A stretch of DNA of 64,000 nt from Caulobacter radicis. GTDB taxonomy: Bacteria; Pseudomonadota; Alphaproteobacteria; Caulobacterales; Caulobacteraceae. The notes below the pieces were generated by a model that saw only the letters and a list, made by a program, of their open reading frames with translations, ran no database searches and was not told the origin of the DNA. Of this stretch, positions 1 through 7,577 are shown one piece after another. The stretch spans positions 47,267 through 111,266 of the forward strand of contig NZ_QDKO01000014.1 of NCBI RefSeq assembly GCF_003094615.1, given 5' to 3'. Position 1 is the first letter of the stretch, and each line of letters starts with the position of its first letter. A program made the translations under genes and the position numbers.

Positions 1-1
1 C

Positions 2-505
2 GCGGCGCTGGAGCAGGCCCAGCGGCTGGCGGCCGCCGCGCGGGCGGCCGGCGCGCCGGTGGTGTTCGTGGGTCTGGAGACGACGCCTGATACGGATCCG
101 CCTGTGGTGCTGGAGCGCATGCGCCGGCGCGGCGGTGATCCCGAGGTCGAACGGGTGATCTGCCGCAAGGGGACGCGCGGCGCCGACTTCCACGGTCCCG
201 CGCCGCAGGCGGGCGAACTGGTGATCCGCAAGCCGCGCTACAGCGCTTTCGTCGGCACCGATATCGACGCGCGGCTGCGCGCGCGGGGCGTGGACACGCT
301 GGTGGTCTGCGGCCTGACCACTGAATGCTGCGTCGACAGCACGGTGCGCGACGCCTTCCATCGCGACTATCACGTCTTCGTCGCCGGCGACGCCTGCGCG
401 GCCTATGAGCCCGACCTGCACGAGGGCGCGCTGAAGAGCCTGAGCCTGTCCTTCGCCCTGCTGGTCGACACGCCCGAGATCGAGGCGGCCTGGGCTGGGC
501 GCTAG
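2..505 (+). CDS. Isochorismatase-family cysteine hydrolase (5' end outside window)
   Basis: The reading frame is open from base 2, so the N-terminus lies upstream of the window. The visible part is the C-terminal two thirds of a cysteine hydrolase of the isochorismatase/nicotinamidase superfamily. The catalytic lysine sits in RKPRYSAF and the nucleophile in GLTTECCV, followed by the usual STVRDAF helix; the Lys-to-Cys spacing is normal. These cytosolic enzymes hydrolyse amides or vinyl ethers. The substrate cannot be told from this fragment; nicotinamidase, isochorismatase and N-carbamoyl hydrolases share the fold. The gene converges on the TorF gene and a strong hairpin separates them. The family is secure, the substrate unknown. 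Confidence 0.85.
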   Translation, partial: AALEQAQRLAAAARAAGAPVVFVGLETTPDTDPPVVLERMRRRGGDPEVERVICRKGTRGADFHGPAPQAGELVIRKPRYSAFVGTDIDARLRARGVDTLVVCGLTTECCVDSTVRDAFHRDYHVFVAGDACAAYEPDLHEGALKSLSLSFALLVDTPEIEAAWAGR

Positions 506-523
506 CCGGGGCGGGTTCGGACA

Positions 524-557
524 AAGAAAAAGCCGCCCGGGGCGGACCCGGGCGGCT
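524..557 (-). terminator. Rho-independent terminator of the TorF gene
   Basis: Read on the minus strand, a GC-rich stem (AGCCGCCCGG paired with CCGGGCGGCT region, 531-557) is followed by a run of T interrupted by one C. It lies about 25 bases beyond the TorF stop codon, in the position expected for an intrinsic terminator. Confidence 0.85.
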
Positions 558-583
558 CGTTCGTTGGTCCCGAAGGGCCTGGC

Positions 584-1276
584 TTAGAAGGAAGCCTTCA
601 GCGACACGGCGACGCGCGAGTCGTAGATGCTGCCGAAGTCATGCTCGCTGGTGTCCCAGTAGCGGACGTCGAGGGCGAGCTTGTCGTTGAGGGCATAGGC
701 GACGCCCAGGTTCCAGGTGGTGTAGTCGGCGCCGTCCTCGATGGTCTGCTTGCCCAGGGCGCCGCTCAGCGAGAACTTGTCGTTCAGCGGGATCGAGCCG
801 TTGGCTTCGTAGTAGACGGCGGTCGACAGGTCGCCCGGCCATTCCGGCGAGAAGTAGACGGCGCCGCCGAGGGTGGCCTTGCCGACCGGCTTGGAGATGG
901 CGGCCTTCAGCTCGGTGTAGCTGTACTTGCCGGGGGTCAGGCCCTTGTCCTTCGAGTAGCCGTAATAGAGGACGCCGAAGTCCATCGACACGTCGCCGAC
1001 GGTCGGCTTCACGCCGGCGTAGAAGTCGACTTCCACGCTCGGGTCATCGGTGCCGAAATCGACGTTCGAAGCCCACACGCCGGCGTAGCCGACGCCGTAG
1101 CCGAGGTCGACGCCGCCGAACACTTGCGGGTCTTCGTTGGTTTGGCTGACGCCGCGGAACACGTAATCGCTGGCGATGCCGACATTGTACGAGAGGCTGA
1201 CTTCCTGGGCCATCGCGGCGCCGCCGAGGGCGACCGAGGCGGTGGCGGCGGCCAGCGCGAGCTTGAAGATCTTCAT
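584..1276 (-). CDS. TorF-family putative outer-membrane porin
   Basis: The 230-residue product starts with a clear Sec signal peptide (about residues 1-23, ending GGAAMAQ). It continues as an alternating hydrophobic/polar beta-strand protein with Gly/Tyr/Asp-rich turns, including the NVGIASDYVFRGVSQT motif at the mature N-terminus, and ends in Phe as outer-membrane barrels do. These features identify the TorF (Gcw_chp) family of small alpha/gammaproteobacterial porins of unknown substrate. AAGGGGAT stands ahead of the ATG. The gene is monocistronic, with its own terminator. Its upstream region (1277-1524) separates it from the SDR gene on the same strand. Confidence 0.9.
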   Translation of the reverse strand: MKIFKLALAAATASVALGGAAMAQEVSLSYNVGIASDYVFRGVSQTNEDPQVFGGVDLGYGVGYAGVWASNVDFGTDDPSVEVDFYAGVKPTVGDVSMDFGVLYYGYSKDKGLTPGKYSYTELKAAISKPVGKATLGGAVYFSPEWPGDLSTAVYYEANGSIPLNDKFSLSGALGKQTIEDGADYTTWNLGVAYALNDKLALDVRYWDTSEHDFGSIYDSRVAVSLKASF

Positions 1277-1524
1277 CCGTGTTATCCCCTTTTTTGTGTA
1301 GCCCGCCGGGAGTGTGGTCCCAACTTGTGCGGCGCCTGCAAGCGCGTTCCTTCACAAGCCGGGATTAACCGCGGGCCATGCTTTAGTTGCAATCAGCGGG
1401 GGCACAGCGCCAGCAATAAGAACATGGATCGCCCAAAACTTGGGCAACTGTGGCGCATTTGCTGCAATGTCGGCGCATCGGCCACAGTTGTCGTCAAGTT
1501 GTCGATCCGCGTTTGCGTGCGACT

Positions 1525-2328
1525 TCAGCGCATCGACAACGTCGCGGCGCCCAGATGCAGGCCGGCGTCGACGAGCAGGGTCTCGCCGGTGACGTGGCGG
1601 GCGGCGGGCGAGGCCAGGAACACCGCGGCCCCGGCGACGTCCTCGGCGGTGGAGGCGACCTGCAGCGGCGTGGCGGCGGCGGCTCCGGCCCGCAGGCGGG
1701 CGACGCGGTCCTCGTCCATGGCCTTGCCGAACCATGGGGTGTCGATGAAGCCGGGGCAGATGGCGTTGACGCGGATCTTCGGAGCCAGGGCGCGAGCCAG
1801 AGACAGGGTCATGGTGGTCATCGCGCCCTTGGACGCCGCGTAGGGCACCGACGAGCCGTTGCCCATGACGCCGGCGATCGAACTGGTGTTGACCACGGCG
1901 CCCGGACGCGGCGCGGCCTCCAGCAGGCTGCGGGCGGCCCGGACCATCTGGAAGGCGCCGACGACATTGACCGAATAGAGCTTGAGGAAGTCTTCGGCGT
2001 TCACCGCGTCGAGGTCGCCGTGCTGCGGGGCGAACTTGGTCATGCCGGCGTTGTTGAACAGGGCGTCGATACGGCCCGACGGCGCGGCGGCCTCGACGAT
2101 CTTCCGGCAGTCGGTGTCGTCGGCGACGTCGCCTTTCGCCAGCACGGCCTTGGCGCCAAGGGACTCGACCTGGCGGGCGGTCTCCTCGGCTTCGTCGGCG
2201 CTGCGGGCGAAGTTGACGACGACCAGGCCCGCGCCCCGGCGTGCGGTCTCGATCGCGATCGCCCGGCCCAGGCCCGTCGAGGCCCCCGTGACCACCACCG
2301 TGAAGCCGTCGAAGTCGCGTCCGGTCAT
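1525..2328 (-). CDS. SDR-family NAD(P)-dependent oxidoreductase
   Basis: This is a classical 267-residue short-chain dehydrogenase/reductase. The Rossmann nucleotide-binding motif TGASTGLG lies near residue 15, NNAG near residue 93, and the catalytic Ser-Tyr-Lys is in NTSSIAG...PYAASKGA. The PGFIDTPW substrate-loop start and the C-terminal VTGETLLVDAG also fit. It is probably a soluble homotetramer. FabG and many FabG-like alcohol or steroid dehydrogenases look alike, and no adjacent pathway gene narrows the substrate. It is transcribed away from queF, which starts 86 bases from its start codon. Confidence 0.9.
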   Translation of the reverse strand: MTGRDFDGFTVVVTGASTGLGRAIAIETARRGAGLVVVNFARSADEAEETARQVESLGAKAVLAKGDVADDTDCRKIVEAAAPSGRIDALFNNAGMTKFAPQHGDLDAVNAEDFLKLYSVNVVGAFQMVRAARSLLEAAPRPGAVVNTSSIAGVMGNGSSVPYAASKGAMTTMTLSLARALAPKIRVNAICPGFIDTPWFGKAMDEDRVARLRAGAAAATPLQVASTAEDVAGAAVFLASPAARHVTGETLLVDAGLHLGAATLSMR

Positions 2329-2414
2329 CGTTTCTCTCCCAAACAGATGTTTGCGACACCGTAGCGAGGGCCCGGGCGCTTGTCTCGCCGGGGGCGGGGG
2401 CCTAAATCGCGGCC

Positions 2415-2870
2415 ATGACCGAACTTTCCGTGACCCAGCTGGGCCAGACCGTCGCCGCTCCCGCCAGCCCGGAAGAGGCCGTGCTCGAGGCCGTGCCGAA
2501 CCCGCAGAACGACGTGCTGTACCTGGCGCGCTTCGTGGCCCCCGAATTCACCTCGCTGTGCCCGGTGACGGGCCAGCCCGACTTCGCCCACCTCGTCATC
2601 GACTACGCGCCGGGCGACTGGCTGATCGAGAGCAAGTCGCTGAAGCTCTATCTGACCAGCTTCCGCAACCACGGCTCGTTCCACGAGGACTGCACGGTCA
2701 AGGTGGCCCGCAAGATCGTCGAGGTCGCCAAGCCCCGCTGGCTGCGCATCGGCGGCTACTGGTACCCGCGCGGCGGCATCCCGATCGACGTCTTCTGGCA
2801 GACCGGCCCCGCGCCGGAAGGCCTGTGGGTGCCCGACCAGGGCGTGGCGCCGTATCGCGGCCGGGGGTGA
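2415..2870 (+). CDS. queF: NADPH-dependent 7-cyano-7-deazaguanine reductase QueF
   Basis: QueF reduces preQ0 to preQ1 in queuosine tRNA modification. The 151-residue length matches the single-domain (YkvM/Bacillus) type rather than the longer E. coli type. The diagnostic NADPH-binding motif ESKSLKLY is at residues 72-79. The nucleophilic cysteine (C49) is in [14 protein letters not shown], which also carries the catalytic aspartate D56. The gene stands alone between a divergent SDR gene and a palindromic repeat. Confidence is high because both signature motifs are intact. Confidence 0.97.
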   Translation: MTELSVTQLGQTVAAPASPEEAVLEAVPNPQNDVLYLARFVAPEFTSLCPVTGQPDFAHLVIDYAPGDWLIESKSLKLYLTSFRNHGSFHEDCTVKVARKIVEVAKPRWLRIGGYWYPRGGIPIDVFWQTGPAPEGLWVPDQGVAPYRGRG

Positions 2871-2877
2871 CCTCAAG

Positions 2878-3012
2878 ATCCTCCCCCTGAAGGGGGAGGT
2901 GGCCCGGAGGGCCGGAGGGGGAAGACCCTTCGGCGTTCCGAACTGTACTGAGGGGGAGGACACTACCCCCTCCGTCGGCTTCGCCGACACCTCCCCCTTC
3001 GGGGGGAGGATC
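2878..3012. repeat. Palindromic GGGGGAGG-type intergenic repeat, copy 1
   Basis: This is an intergenic mosaic of short palindromes, built on CCTCCCCCT/AGGGGGAGG arms and inner hairpins such as CGGCTTCGCCG. It sits between the convergent ends of queF and the nitroreductase. Related mosaics occur at 55091-55294 and 59703-59834, also between convergent genes, so it is a dispersed REP-like family. It may double as a transcription end for both genes. Confidence 0.8.
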
Positions 3013-3015
3013 TGC

Positions 3016-3630
3016 TTACCCCGCCCACTCGCTGGTGATCGCCGCCACGTCCGGCCGTACGCGTTCCTGCGGCTGTTCCGCAGACGTGCCGATGTAGAGG
3101 AAGCCGGCGACCTTCTCGTTTTCGGCCACGCCGAGGATGTCGAGCGCTCGCTGGTCGAAGCTGTACCAGTCGGTGATCCAGTTTGCGCCGTAGCCCATGG
3201 CCGAGGCGGCCAGCAGCAGCTGGGTGCAGACGGCGCCGGCGCTCATCACCTGCTCCCATTCGGGCACCTCGTGCGGCACGGGACGCGAGATCACGGCGAT
3301 GGCCAGGGGCGGGGTCGTCAGCTTGCGCATGGCGGCCGTGGCCTTGGTGGGGTTGGCCTGGTCGGCGGCCAGCGGCGCGATCCTGGCGGCGAAGGCGGCC
3401 TTGGCCTCGCCACGCAGGATCACGAACCGCCAGGGGAAGAGCTTTCCGTGATCGGGCACGCGCGCGGCCAGGCGCAGCAGGTCGGCCAATTCGTTCTCGC
3501 TGGGGCCCGGCGCGTGCAGCGCCATCGCCGAGGCCGAGCGTCGGCGCGCCAGGAAGTTCAGGACCTCGGGCGCCGTCTGGATCGCGATCGGCTCGCCGAA
3601 TTCGGGGGCGGGGGGAATGGAACCGGCCAA
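3016..3630 (-). CDS. Nitroreductase-family flavoprotein
   Basis: This is an NAD(P)H-dependent FMN oxidoreductase of the short nitroreductase family (YdjA-like). Typical parts are the FLARRRSAS N-terminal FMN-binding arginines, the RVPDHGKLFPWRF segment, and a GYGANWITDW active-site/dimer segment in the C-terminal half. I chose the TTG at 3630, giving 204 residues, because GGAG lies six bases upstream. Longer in-frame starts would run through the Nudix gene start on the other strand. It is divergent from the Nudix gene. Substrates of this family are usually not predictable from sequence. Confidence 0.88.
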   Translation of the reverse strand: MAGSIPPAPEFGEPIAIQTAPEVLNFLARRRSASAMALHAPGPSENELADLLRLAARVPDHGKLFPWRFVILRGEAKAAFAARIAPLAADQANPTKATAAMRKLTTPPLAIAVISRPVPHEVPEWEQVMSAGAVCTQLLLAASAMGYGANWITDWYSFDQRALDILGVAENEKVAGFLYIGTSAEQPQERVRPDVAAITSEWAG

Positions 3631-3707
3631 GACGATCTCCTGAAAGCGCGCTACAGGCACGTCACCTATGGCCGCGCCCCGGCCGGCACAAGTCGCGAGT
3701 CGTTCGC

Positions 3708-4319
3708 ATGTCCGAGAAATTCGACTGGCTGAAACCACATGGCGAGCCGTGGGCCGTCACCAGCGCCAAGGTGGTCTACGACAATCCGTGGATCAATGTG
3801 ACCGAGTACCAGGCTGTCGCGCCGACCGGACATCCGGCCCTGTACGGCAAGGTCAGCTTCAAGAACCAGGCGATCGGCGTCGTGCCGCTGCATGCCGACG
3901 GCACGGTGACGCTGGTCGGCCAGGCGCGCTTTCCACGCGGCAACTACAGCTGGGAGATCCCCGAGGGCGGGGCGCCGATGGGCGAGGATCCGCTGGACGG
4001 CGCCAAGCGCGAGCTGGCCGAGGAGGTCGGGCTGGTGGCGGCCGACTGGCGCCCGATCCTGACCATGGAGCTTTCCAACTCGATCAGCGACGAGGTCGCG
4101 CATGGCTTCCTGGCGCTCGATCTCTCGCCCACCACAGCCGAGCCGGACGACACCGAGGACCTGGCCGTGGCCCGCGTGCCGTTCGCCGATGCGCTGGATG
4201 CGGCGGTCGCTGGGCGAATGCCGGACTCGTTGACGGTGGCGTTACTGCTCCGGGTGCACCATATGGCGGTCGTGGGCGAGTTGCCGGCCGATCTGGCCGC
4301 GCTCGTCCTGGCGCGTTAA
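3708..4319 (+). CDS. Nudix hydrolase
   Basis: The complete Nudix box is present: GGAPMGEDPLDGAKREL continuing into AEEVGL, fitting G-x5-E-x7-R-E-L-x-E-E-x-G. It lies about a third to half way into a 203-residue protein. The domain arrangement resembles ADP-ribose pyrophosphatase (NudF/ADPRase) proteins, which cleave nucleoside diphosphates linked to another moiety. ADP-ribose is therefore a reasonable but unproven substrate. The ATG at 3708 is close to the start of the divergent nitroreductase, suggesting a shared compact promoter region. Confidence 0.92.
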   Translation: MSEKFDWLKPHGEPWAVTSAKVVYDNPWINVTEYQAVAPTGHPALYGKVSFKNQAIGVVPLHADGTVTLVGQARFPRGNYSWEIPEGGAPMGEDPLDGAKRELAEEVGLVAADWRPILTMELSNSISDEVAHGFLALDLSPTTAEPDDTEDLAVARVPFADALDAAVAGRMPDSLTVALLLRVHHMAVVGELPADLAALVLAR

Positions 4320-4391
4320 CGGCGCGCCGTCTGTTCGGCTGGAGCGTTTTGAATAAATATGCTCTAGTCACCGCTGGGAAGGGAGAGCCCC

Positions 4392-5222
4392 GTGGCCAAG
4401 CCTCTTGAAGTCGTGACCGATAAGGCCGCGCCGCCCGTCTGGGCCGCGCTGCGCAACCAGGCCGAACATGCCGCCAAGGCCGAACCGGCCCTGGCCTCGC
4501 TGCTCAACGCCGTCATTCTCAGCCACGACAATCTGGCCGACGCCCTGACCTTCCAGCTGGCCCGCAAGCTGGGCGACCAGGAGATGCGGGCCATGACCGC
4601 CCGCGAGTTCGCCGCCGAGGCCTTCGAAAGCGATCCGGCCCTGGTGGCCGCCGCCGAGGCCGACCTGCGCGCGGTGTTCGAGCGCGACCCGGCCACCAAG
4701 GGCTATGTCCAGCCGTTCCTGTTCTTCAAGGGCTTCCTGGCCCTGCAGACCCACCGCGTCTCCCACTGGCTGTGGGAGAACAACCGCGAGACCCTGGCCT
4801 TCTACCTGCAGAGCCGCGCCAGCGAGGTCTTCCAGGTCGACATCCACCCGGCCTCGCGCGTGGGTGCGGGCGTGTTCATCGACCACGGCACCGGCATCGT
4901 CATCGGCGAGACGGCGGTGGTCGGCGACGACGTCTCGATGCTGCACGGCGTGACCCTGGGCGGCACCGGCGCCGAGCGCGGCGACCGCCACCCCAAGATC
5001 GGCAAGGGCGTGCTGCTGGGCGCGGGCGCCAAGGTGCTGGGCAACATCCAGATCGGCGACTACGCCAAGGTGGCCTCGGGCTCGGTTGTGCTCAAGCCGA
5101 TCCCGGCTCACTGCACCGCCGCCGGCGTGCCGGCCCGCATCGTCAACTGCCCCACCTGCGAAGAGCCGGCCCGGACCATGGACCACACCCTGGCCGACGT
5201 GGTGTACGACTACGTGATTTGA
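4392..5222 (+). CDS. cysE: Serine O-acetyltransferase CysE
   Basis: CysE acetylates L-serine from acetyl-CoA, the first committed step of cysteine synthesis. The 276-residue product has the helical N-terminal SATase domain (HRVSHWLWENN near 121-131) and a left-handed beta-helix of hexapeptide repeats (about 148-245). Active-site segments are DIHPAS (150-155), DHGTG (164-168) and LHGVTLGGTG (184-193). The C-terminal tail ends DYVI; the terminal Ile is the residue normally used to dock into cysteine synthase. The start is GTG preceded by GGGAGAG. It appears monocistronic. Confidence 0.96.
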   Translation: MAKPLEVVTDKAAPPVWAALRNQAEHAAKAEPALASLLNAVILSHDNLADALTFQLARKLGDQEMRAMTAREFAAEAFESDPALVAAAEADLRAVFERDPATKGYVQPFLFFKGFLALQTHRVSHWLWENNRETLAFYLQSRASEVFQVDIHPASRVGAGVFIDHGTGIVIGETAVVGDDVSMLHGVTLGGTGAERGDRHPKIGKGVLLGAGAKVLGNIQIGDYAKVASGSVVLKPIPAHCTAAGVPARIVNCPTCEEPARTMDHTLADVVYDYVI

Positions 5223-5255
5223 GGGCTCCGCCCTCCCGTAGAGAGTCCTTTTCTT

Positions 5256-5355
5256 CCGTAAAATCCCCGCGAAAGCGGGGACCCAGGCGTTTTATCGTCA
5301 AGCGCCGTTGATTGCACAAAAAGCCTGGGCCCCCGCTTTCGCGGGGGTTTTACGG
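5256..5355. repeat. 100-bp CCGTAAAA-bounded palindromic repeat, copy 1
   Basis: The element opens CCGTAAAATCCCCGC and closes with its near-perfect complement GCGGGGGTTTTACGG. Inside are nested palindromes: CCCCGCGAAAGCGGGG, and CCCAGGC answered by GCCTGGG. A second copy with the same arms and a different middle is at 51148-51246. It lies 33 bases after cysE and may act as its transcription end. It is a REP/BIME-like dispersed element with no coding content. Confidence 0.88.
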
Positions 5356-5368
5356 TTATGGTTGATGC

Positions 5369-5500
5369 TCAGCGACACGCCGCCAGCCGCGCCGTCTCCA
5401 GCCTCGGTTCAGGCCTCACTGTCATTCCGTAGACCGCCAGCGCCCACAGCGCCGCGACCGCCGCCCACTGGGCCGGCGTGATTTTCCGCTGTCTGTCCAT
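5369..5500 (-). CDS. Possible 43-residue single-pass membrane protein
   Basis: A short minus-strand frame begins ATG with AGGAT about ten bases upstream. It encodes a basic N-terminus (MDRQRKITPAQ), then a hydrophobic stretch (WAAVAALWALAVYGM) long enough for one membrane helix, then a charged tail ending LAACR. I do not recognise a family. It sits between the palindromic repeat and the LysR gene and is divergent from the latter. It is short enough to be chance; only the SD and the membrane-helix pattern support it. Confidence 0.45.
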   Translation of the reverse strand: MDRQRKITPAQWAAVAALWALAVYGMTVRPEPRLETARLAACR

Positions 5501-5571
5501 GCGCCGTTTATCCTGCGGTTGCCCCGGCGCGGCTAACGACTTATCGGTCGAGGTCTGTGAGGTTTCGTCAC

Positions 5572-6483
5572 ATGGCTCGACGTCCGCTGCCGCCGCTGAA
5601 CGCCCTGCGCGCCTTCGAGGCCTTCGGCCGGCGCGGCCGCATGACCATGGCCGCCGATGAGTTGTGCGTCACCCACGGCGCGGTCAGCCGCCAGATCCGC
5701 CAGCTGGAGGACCATCTCGGCGTCGCCCTGACCGAAGGACCGCGCAACCGCCTGACCATGACCGAGCAGGGGCTGAAGCTGGCCCAGGGCCTGACACGGG
5801 CCTTCGATATCCTCGAGGAGTCCGTGCCGCGCCCGCCCGAGGACGAGCCGCGTCCGACCGTGGTGTCGTGCCTGCCGACCTTCGCCATGAAGTGGCTGAT
5901 CCCGCGCCTGCCTGACTTCCTGGAGCGCTTTCCCGACACGCCGGTGCGGGTGGCCGAGTCCAACGGGCCGTTCGACTTCCGCGCCGACGGGATCGACCTG
6001 GCCATCCGCATGCGCGACCCCGACGGTCCGCCGTCGCCGGACGGGGAGGCGACGGCCTTTCTCGACACCCACGTCGGTCCGGTCGTGGCGCCGGACCTGG
6101 CGGCGAAGGCATCCAGCGTGGAGGGCCTTCTGTCCCTGCCGCGCCTGCATACCCGCACCTTCCTGCACGGCTGGGACCAGTGGGCGGTCCGTGCGGGCGT
6201 CGCCTTGCCGCCGGCCGGGCTGGTGCGCGAATTCGACCACTATTTCTACATGATCGAGGCCGCGGCGGCGGGGCTGGGCGTGGCCATGGTTCCGCACGCC
6301 TTCGTCGAGCGCGACCTGGCGGCCGGCCGGCTGGTCGCGCCGCTGGGCATGGTTCCCGAGCCTACCTTGCTTTGCGCCCTGACGCCCCGTTCGGGAGCCT
6401 CGCGCGGGGCCCGGCGTTTTCGCGACTGGCTGGTCGAGCAGGGGCGAGCCGCGTCGCCGCCGCCGTTTTCTCAACAGACCTGA
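5572..6483 (+). CDS. LysR-family transcriptional regulator (GcvA-like)
   Basis: The N-terminal winged helix-turn-helix (PLPPLNALRAFEAF ... HGAVSRQIRQLEDHLG) is of the GcvA subgroup, followed by a periplasmic-binding-protein-like effector domain (about residues 88-295). I chose the ATG at 5572 over the GTG at 5557: GAGG sits eight bases upstream and MARRPLPPLNALRAFE is the usual start of this subgroup. The target genes are not evident. It has no divergent partner except the doubtful 43-residue frame. Confidence 0.92.
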   Translation: MARRPLPPLNALRAFEAFGRRGRMTMAADELCVTHGAVSRQIRQLEDHLGVALTEGPRNRLTMTEQGLKLAQGLTRAFDILEESVPRPPEDEPRPTVVSCLPTFAMKWLIPRLPDFLERFPDTPVRVAESNGPFDFRADGIDLAIRMRDPDGPPSPDGEATAFLDTHVGPVVAPDLAAKASSVEGLLSLPRLHTRTFLHGWDQWAVRAGVALPPAGLVREFDHYFYMIEAAAAGLGVAMVPHAFVERDLAAGRLVAPLGMVPEPTLLCALTPRSGASRGARRFRDWLVEQGRAASPPPFSQQT

Positions 6484-6589
6484 TCGGGCGCCCGCGCAAA
6501 AGGCCTTACACTTTGCGCCGTGGACCTCTAGTTTCCCGCCATTCCGCCCCACGGGGGCGAAAGCCCAACAACGAGATCAGGAGCCCCCC

Positions 6590-6796
6590 GTGGACGCCGC
6601 CGCCATCGCCAAGCTCGAAGCCCACCTGAAGCGCACCTTCGGCAACCCGCACATCGCCGTGAAGGCCCGTCCGAAGCAAAAGGACTCGGCCGAGGTCGAA
6701 GTGAAGGGCGAGTTCATCGGCGTCGTCTTCCAGGACGAGGACGAGGACGGCTCCTACATGTTCGAGATGGCCATCCTGGCCGAAGACCTCGACTAA
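6590..6796 (+). CDS. DUF3126-family protein
   Basis: This 68-residue acidic protein is conserved in alphaproteobacteria (DUF3126) and has no assigned function. Visible features are an N-terminal helix (AAAIAKLEAHLKRTFG), a beta segment (IAVKARPKQKDSAEVEV), and an acidic C-terminal half ending AILAEDLD. The start is GTG with AGGAG seven bases upstream. A bidirectional-looking hairpin follows directly. Confidence 0.85.
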   Translation: MDAAAIAKLEAHLKRTFGNPHIAVKARPKQKDSAEVEVKGEFIGVVFQDEDEDGSYMFEMAILAEDLD

Positions 6797-6820
6797 GCCC
6801 AAAGCGCCTTCGGCTTTGAA

Positions 6821-6864
6821 AAAACGACCACCCTGGCTATCCTGCCCGGGTGGTCGTTTTCTTT
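6821..6864 (+). terminator. Rho-independent terminator after the DUF3126 gene
   Basis: AAAACGACCACCC pairs with GGGTGGTCGTTTT around a 12-base loop, and the right arm runs into TTTTCTTT. The left A-run makes it able to work in either direction. It also lies immediately upstream of the antitoxin gene. Confidence 0.85.
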
Positions 6865-6876
6865 GGTGAGGGCGTC

Positions 6877-7161
6877 ATGCCTGACGGGACCTGGAGCCTG
6901 GCCGAAGCCGAGGCCAAGTTCGGCGAAGTGGTCGAGCGCGCTCGCACGCAGGGGCCGCAGCATCTGACCCGCGATGGTCAGGACGCCGCCGTCGTGCTGT
7001 CGGCCGAGGAGTACGAGCGGCTACGCGCCGCCGCGCCGCGCTCGTCGAGATCCGTGATCGACGTTCTACTGGATCCAAGCATTCGTGGACTTCTGACCAA
7101 CGAAGAGGCTGACGAACTTTTCGCCCGAGACAAGGACCCCGGGCGGATTATCGAGTTCTGA
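6877..7161 (+). CDS. Type II antitoxin, Phd/YefM-type
   Basis: The 94-residue protein carries the Phd/YefM N-terminal DNA-binding fold (WSLAEAEAKFGEVVERA ... HLTRDGQDAAVVLSAEEYERL), a standard antitoxin signature. The acidic C-terminal tail (NEEADELFARDKDPGRIIEF) would wrap the toxin. Its TGA stop overlaps the ATG of the PIN-domain gene by one base (TGATG), so translation is coupled. The ATG at 6877 has GGTGAGG in front. It probably represses its own operon, as family members do. Confidence 0.92.
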   Translation: MPDGTWSLAEAEAKFGEVVERARTQGPQHLTRDGQDAAVVLSAEEYERLRAAAPRSSRSVIDVLLDPSIRGLLTNEEADELFARDKDPGRIIEF

Positions 7162-7577
7162 TGTTTCTGCTCGACACCAATGCGATCTGTGAACCCTTCA
7201 AGGATCGCGGAGACGCAGCCGTGCTCTCCTGGATCCGCGCCTGCCCGCCGGATCATGTGTTTGTCAGCTCGGTCACCATCGCCGAGATCAGCTATGGGCT
7301 GGAAAGGGTGTCTCCCAGCCGCAAAGCTGATCGCATCAGGATTTGGCGGGATCAGCTGATCGTCGACTTGGCGGATCGGCTTCTGCCGGTGGATGTCGAA
7401 GTCGCCAAGGCCCACGCCCGCATCCGTCGCGCCGCCGAGAACGCCAGGCGGACCATGCCTTCCATCGACGCCTTCCTGGCCGCGACGGCGCAGGTGCATG
7501 GATTGACTCTCGTCACCCGCAACGTTCGCGATTTCGAAGCCTGGGGCGGCCCCGTGCTCGATCCCTGGAGCGGCTAG
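7161..7577 (+). CDS. Type II toxin, VapC/FitB-like PIN-domain ribonuclease
   Basis: This is a 138-residue PIN domain with all four acidic positions visible: D5 in LLDTN, E42 in TIAEISYG, D103 in PSIDAFLAATA, and D124 in TRNVRDF. Such toxins cleave specific RNAs, often tRNA, when the antitoxin is degraded. The C-terminal half (DAFLAATAQVHGLTLVTRN) is typical of FitB/VapC. It overlaps the antitoxin by one base. It also overlaps the convergent MFS gene by four bases at the stop codons. No damage is visible, so the pair looks functional. Confidence 0.93.
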   Translation: MFLLDTNAICEPFKDRGDAAVLSWIRACPPDHVFVSSVTIAEISYGLERVSPSRKADRIRIWRDQLIVDLADRLLPVDVEVAKAHARIRRAAENARRTMPSIDAFLAATAQVHGLTLVTRNVRDFEAWGGPVLDPWSG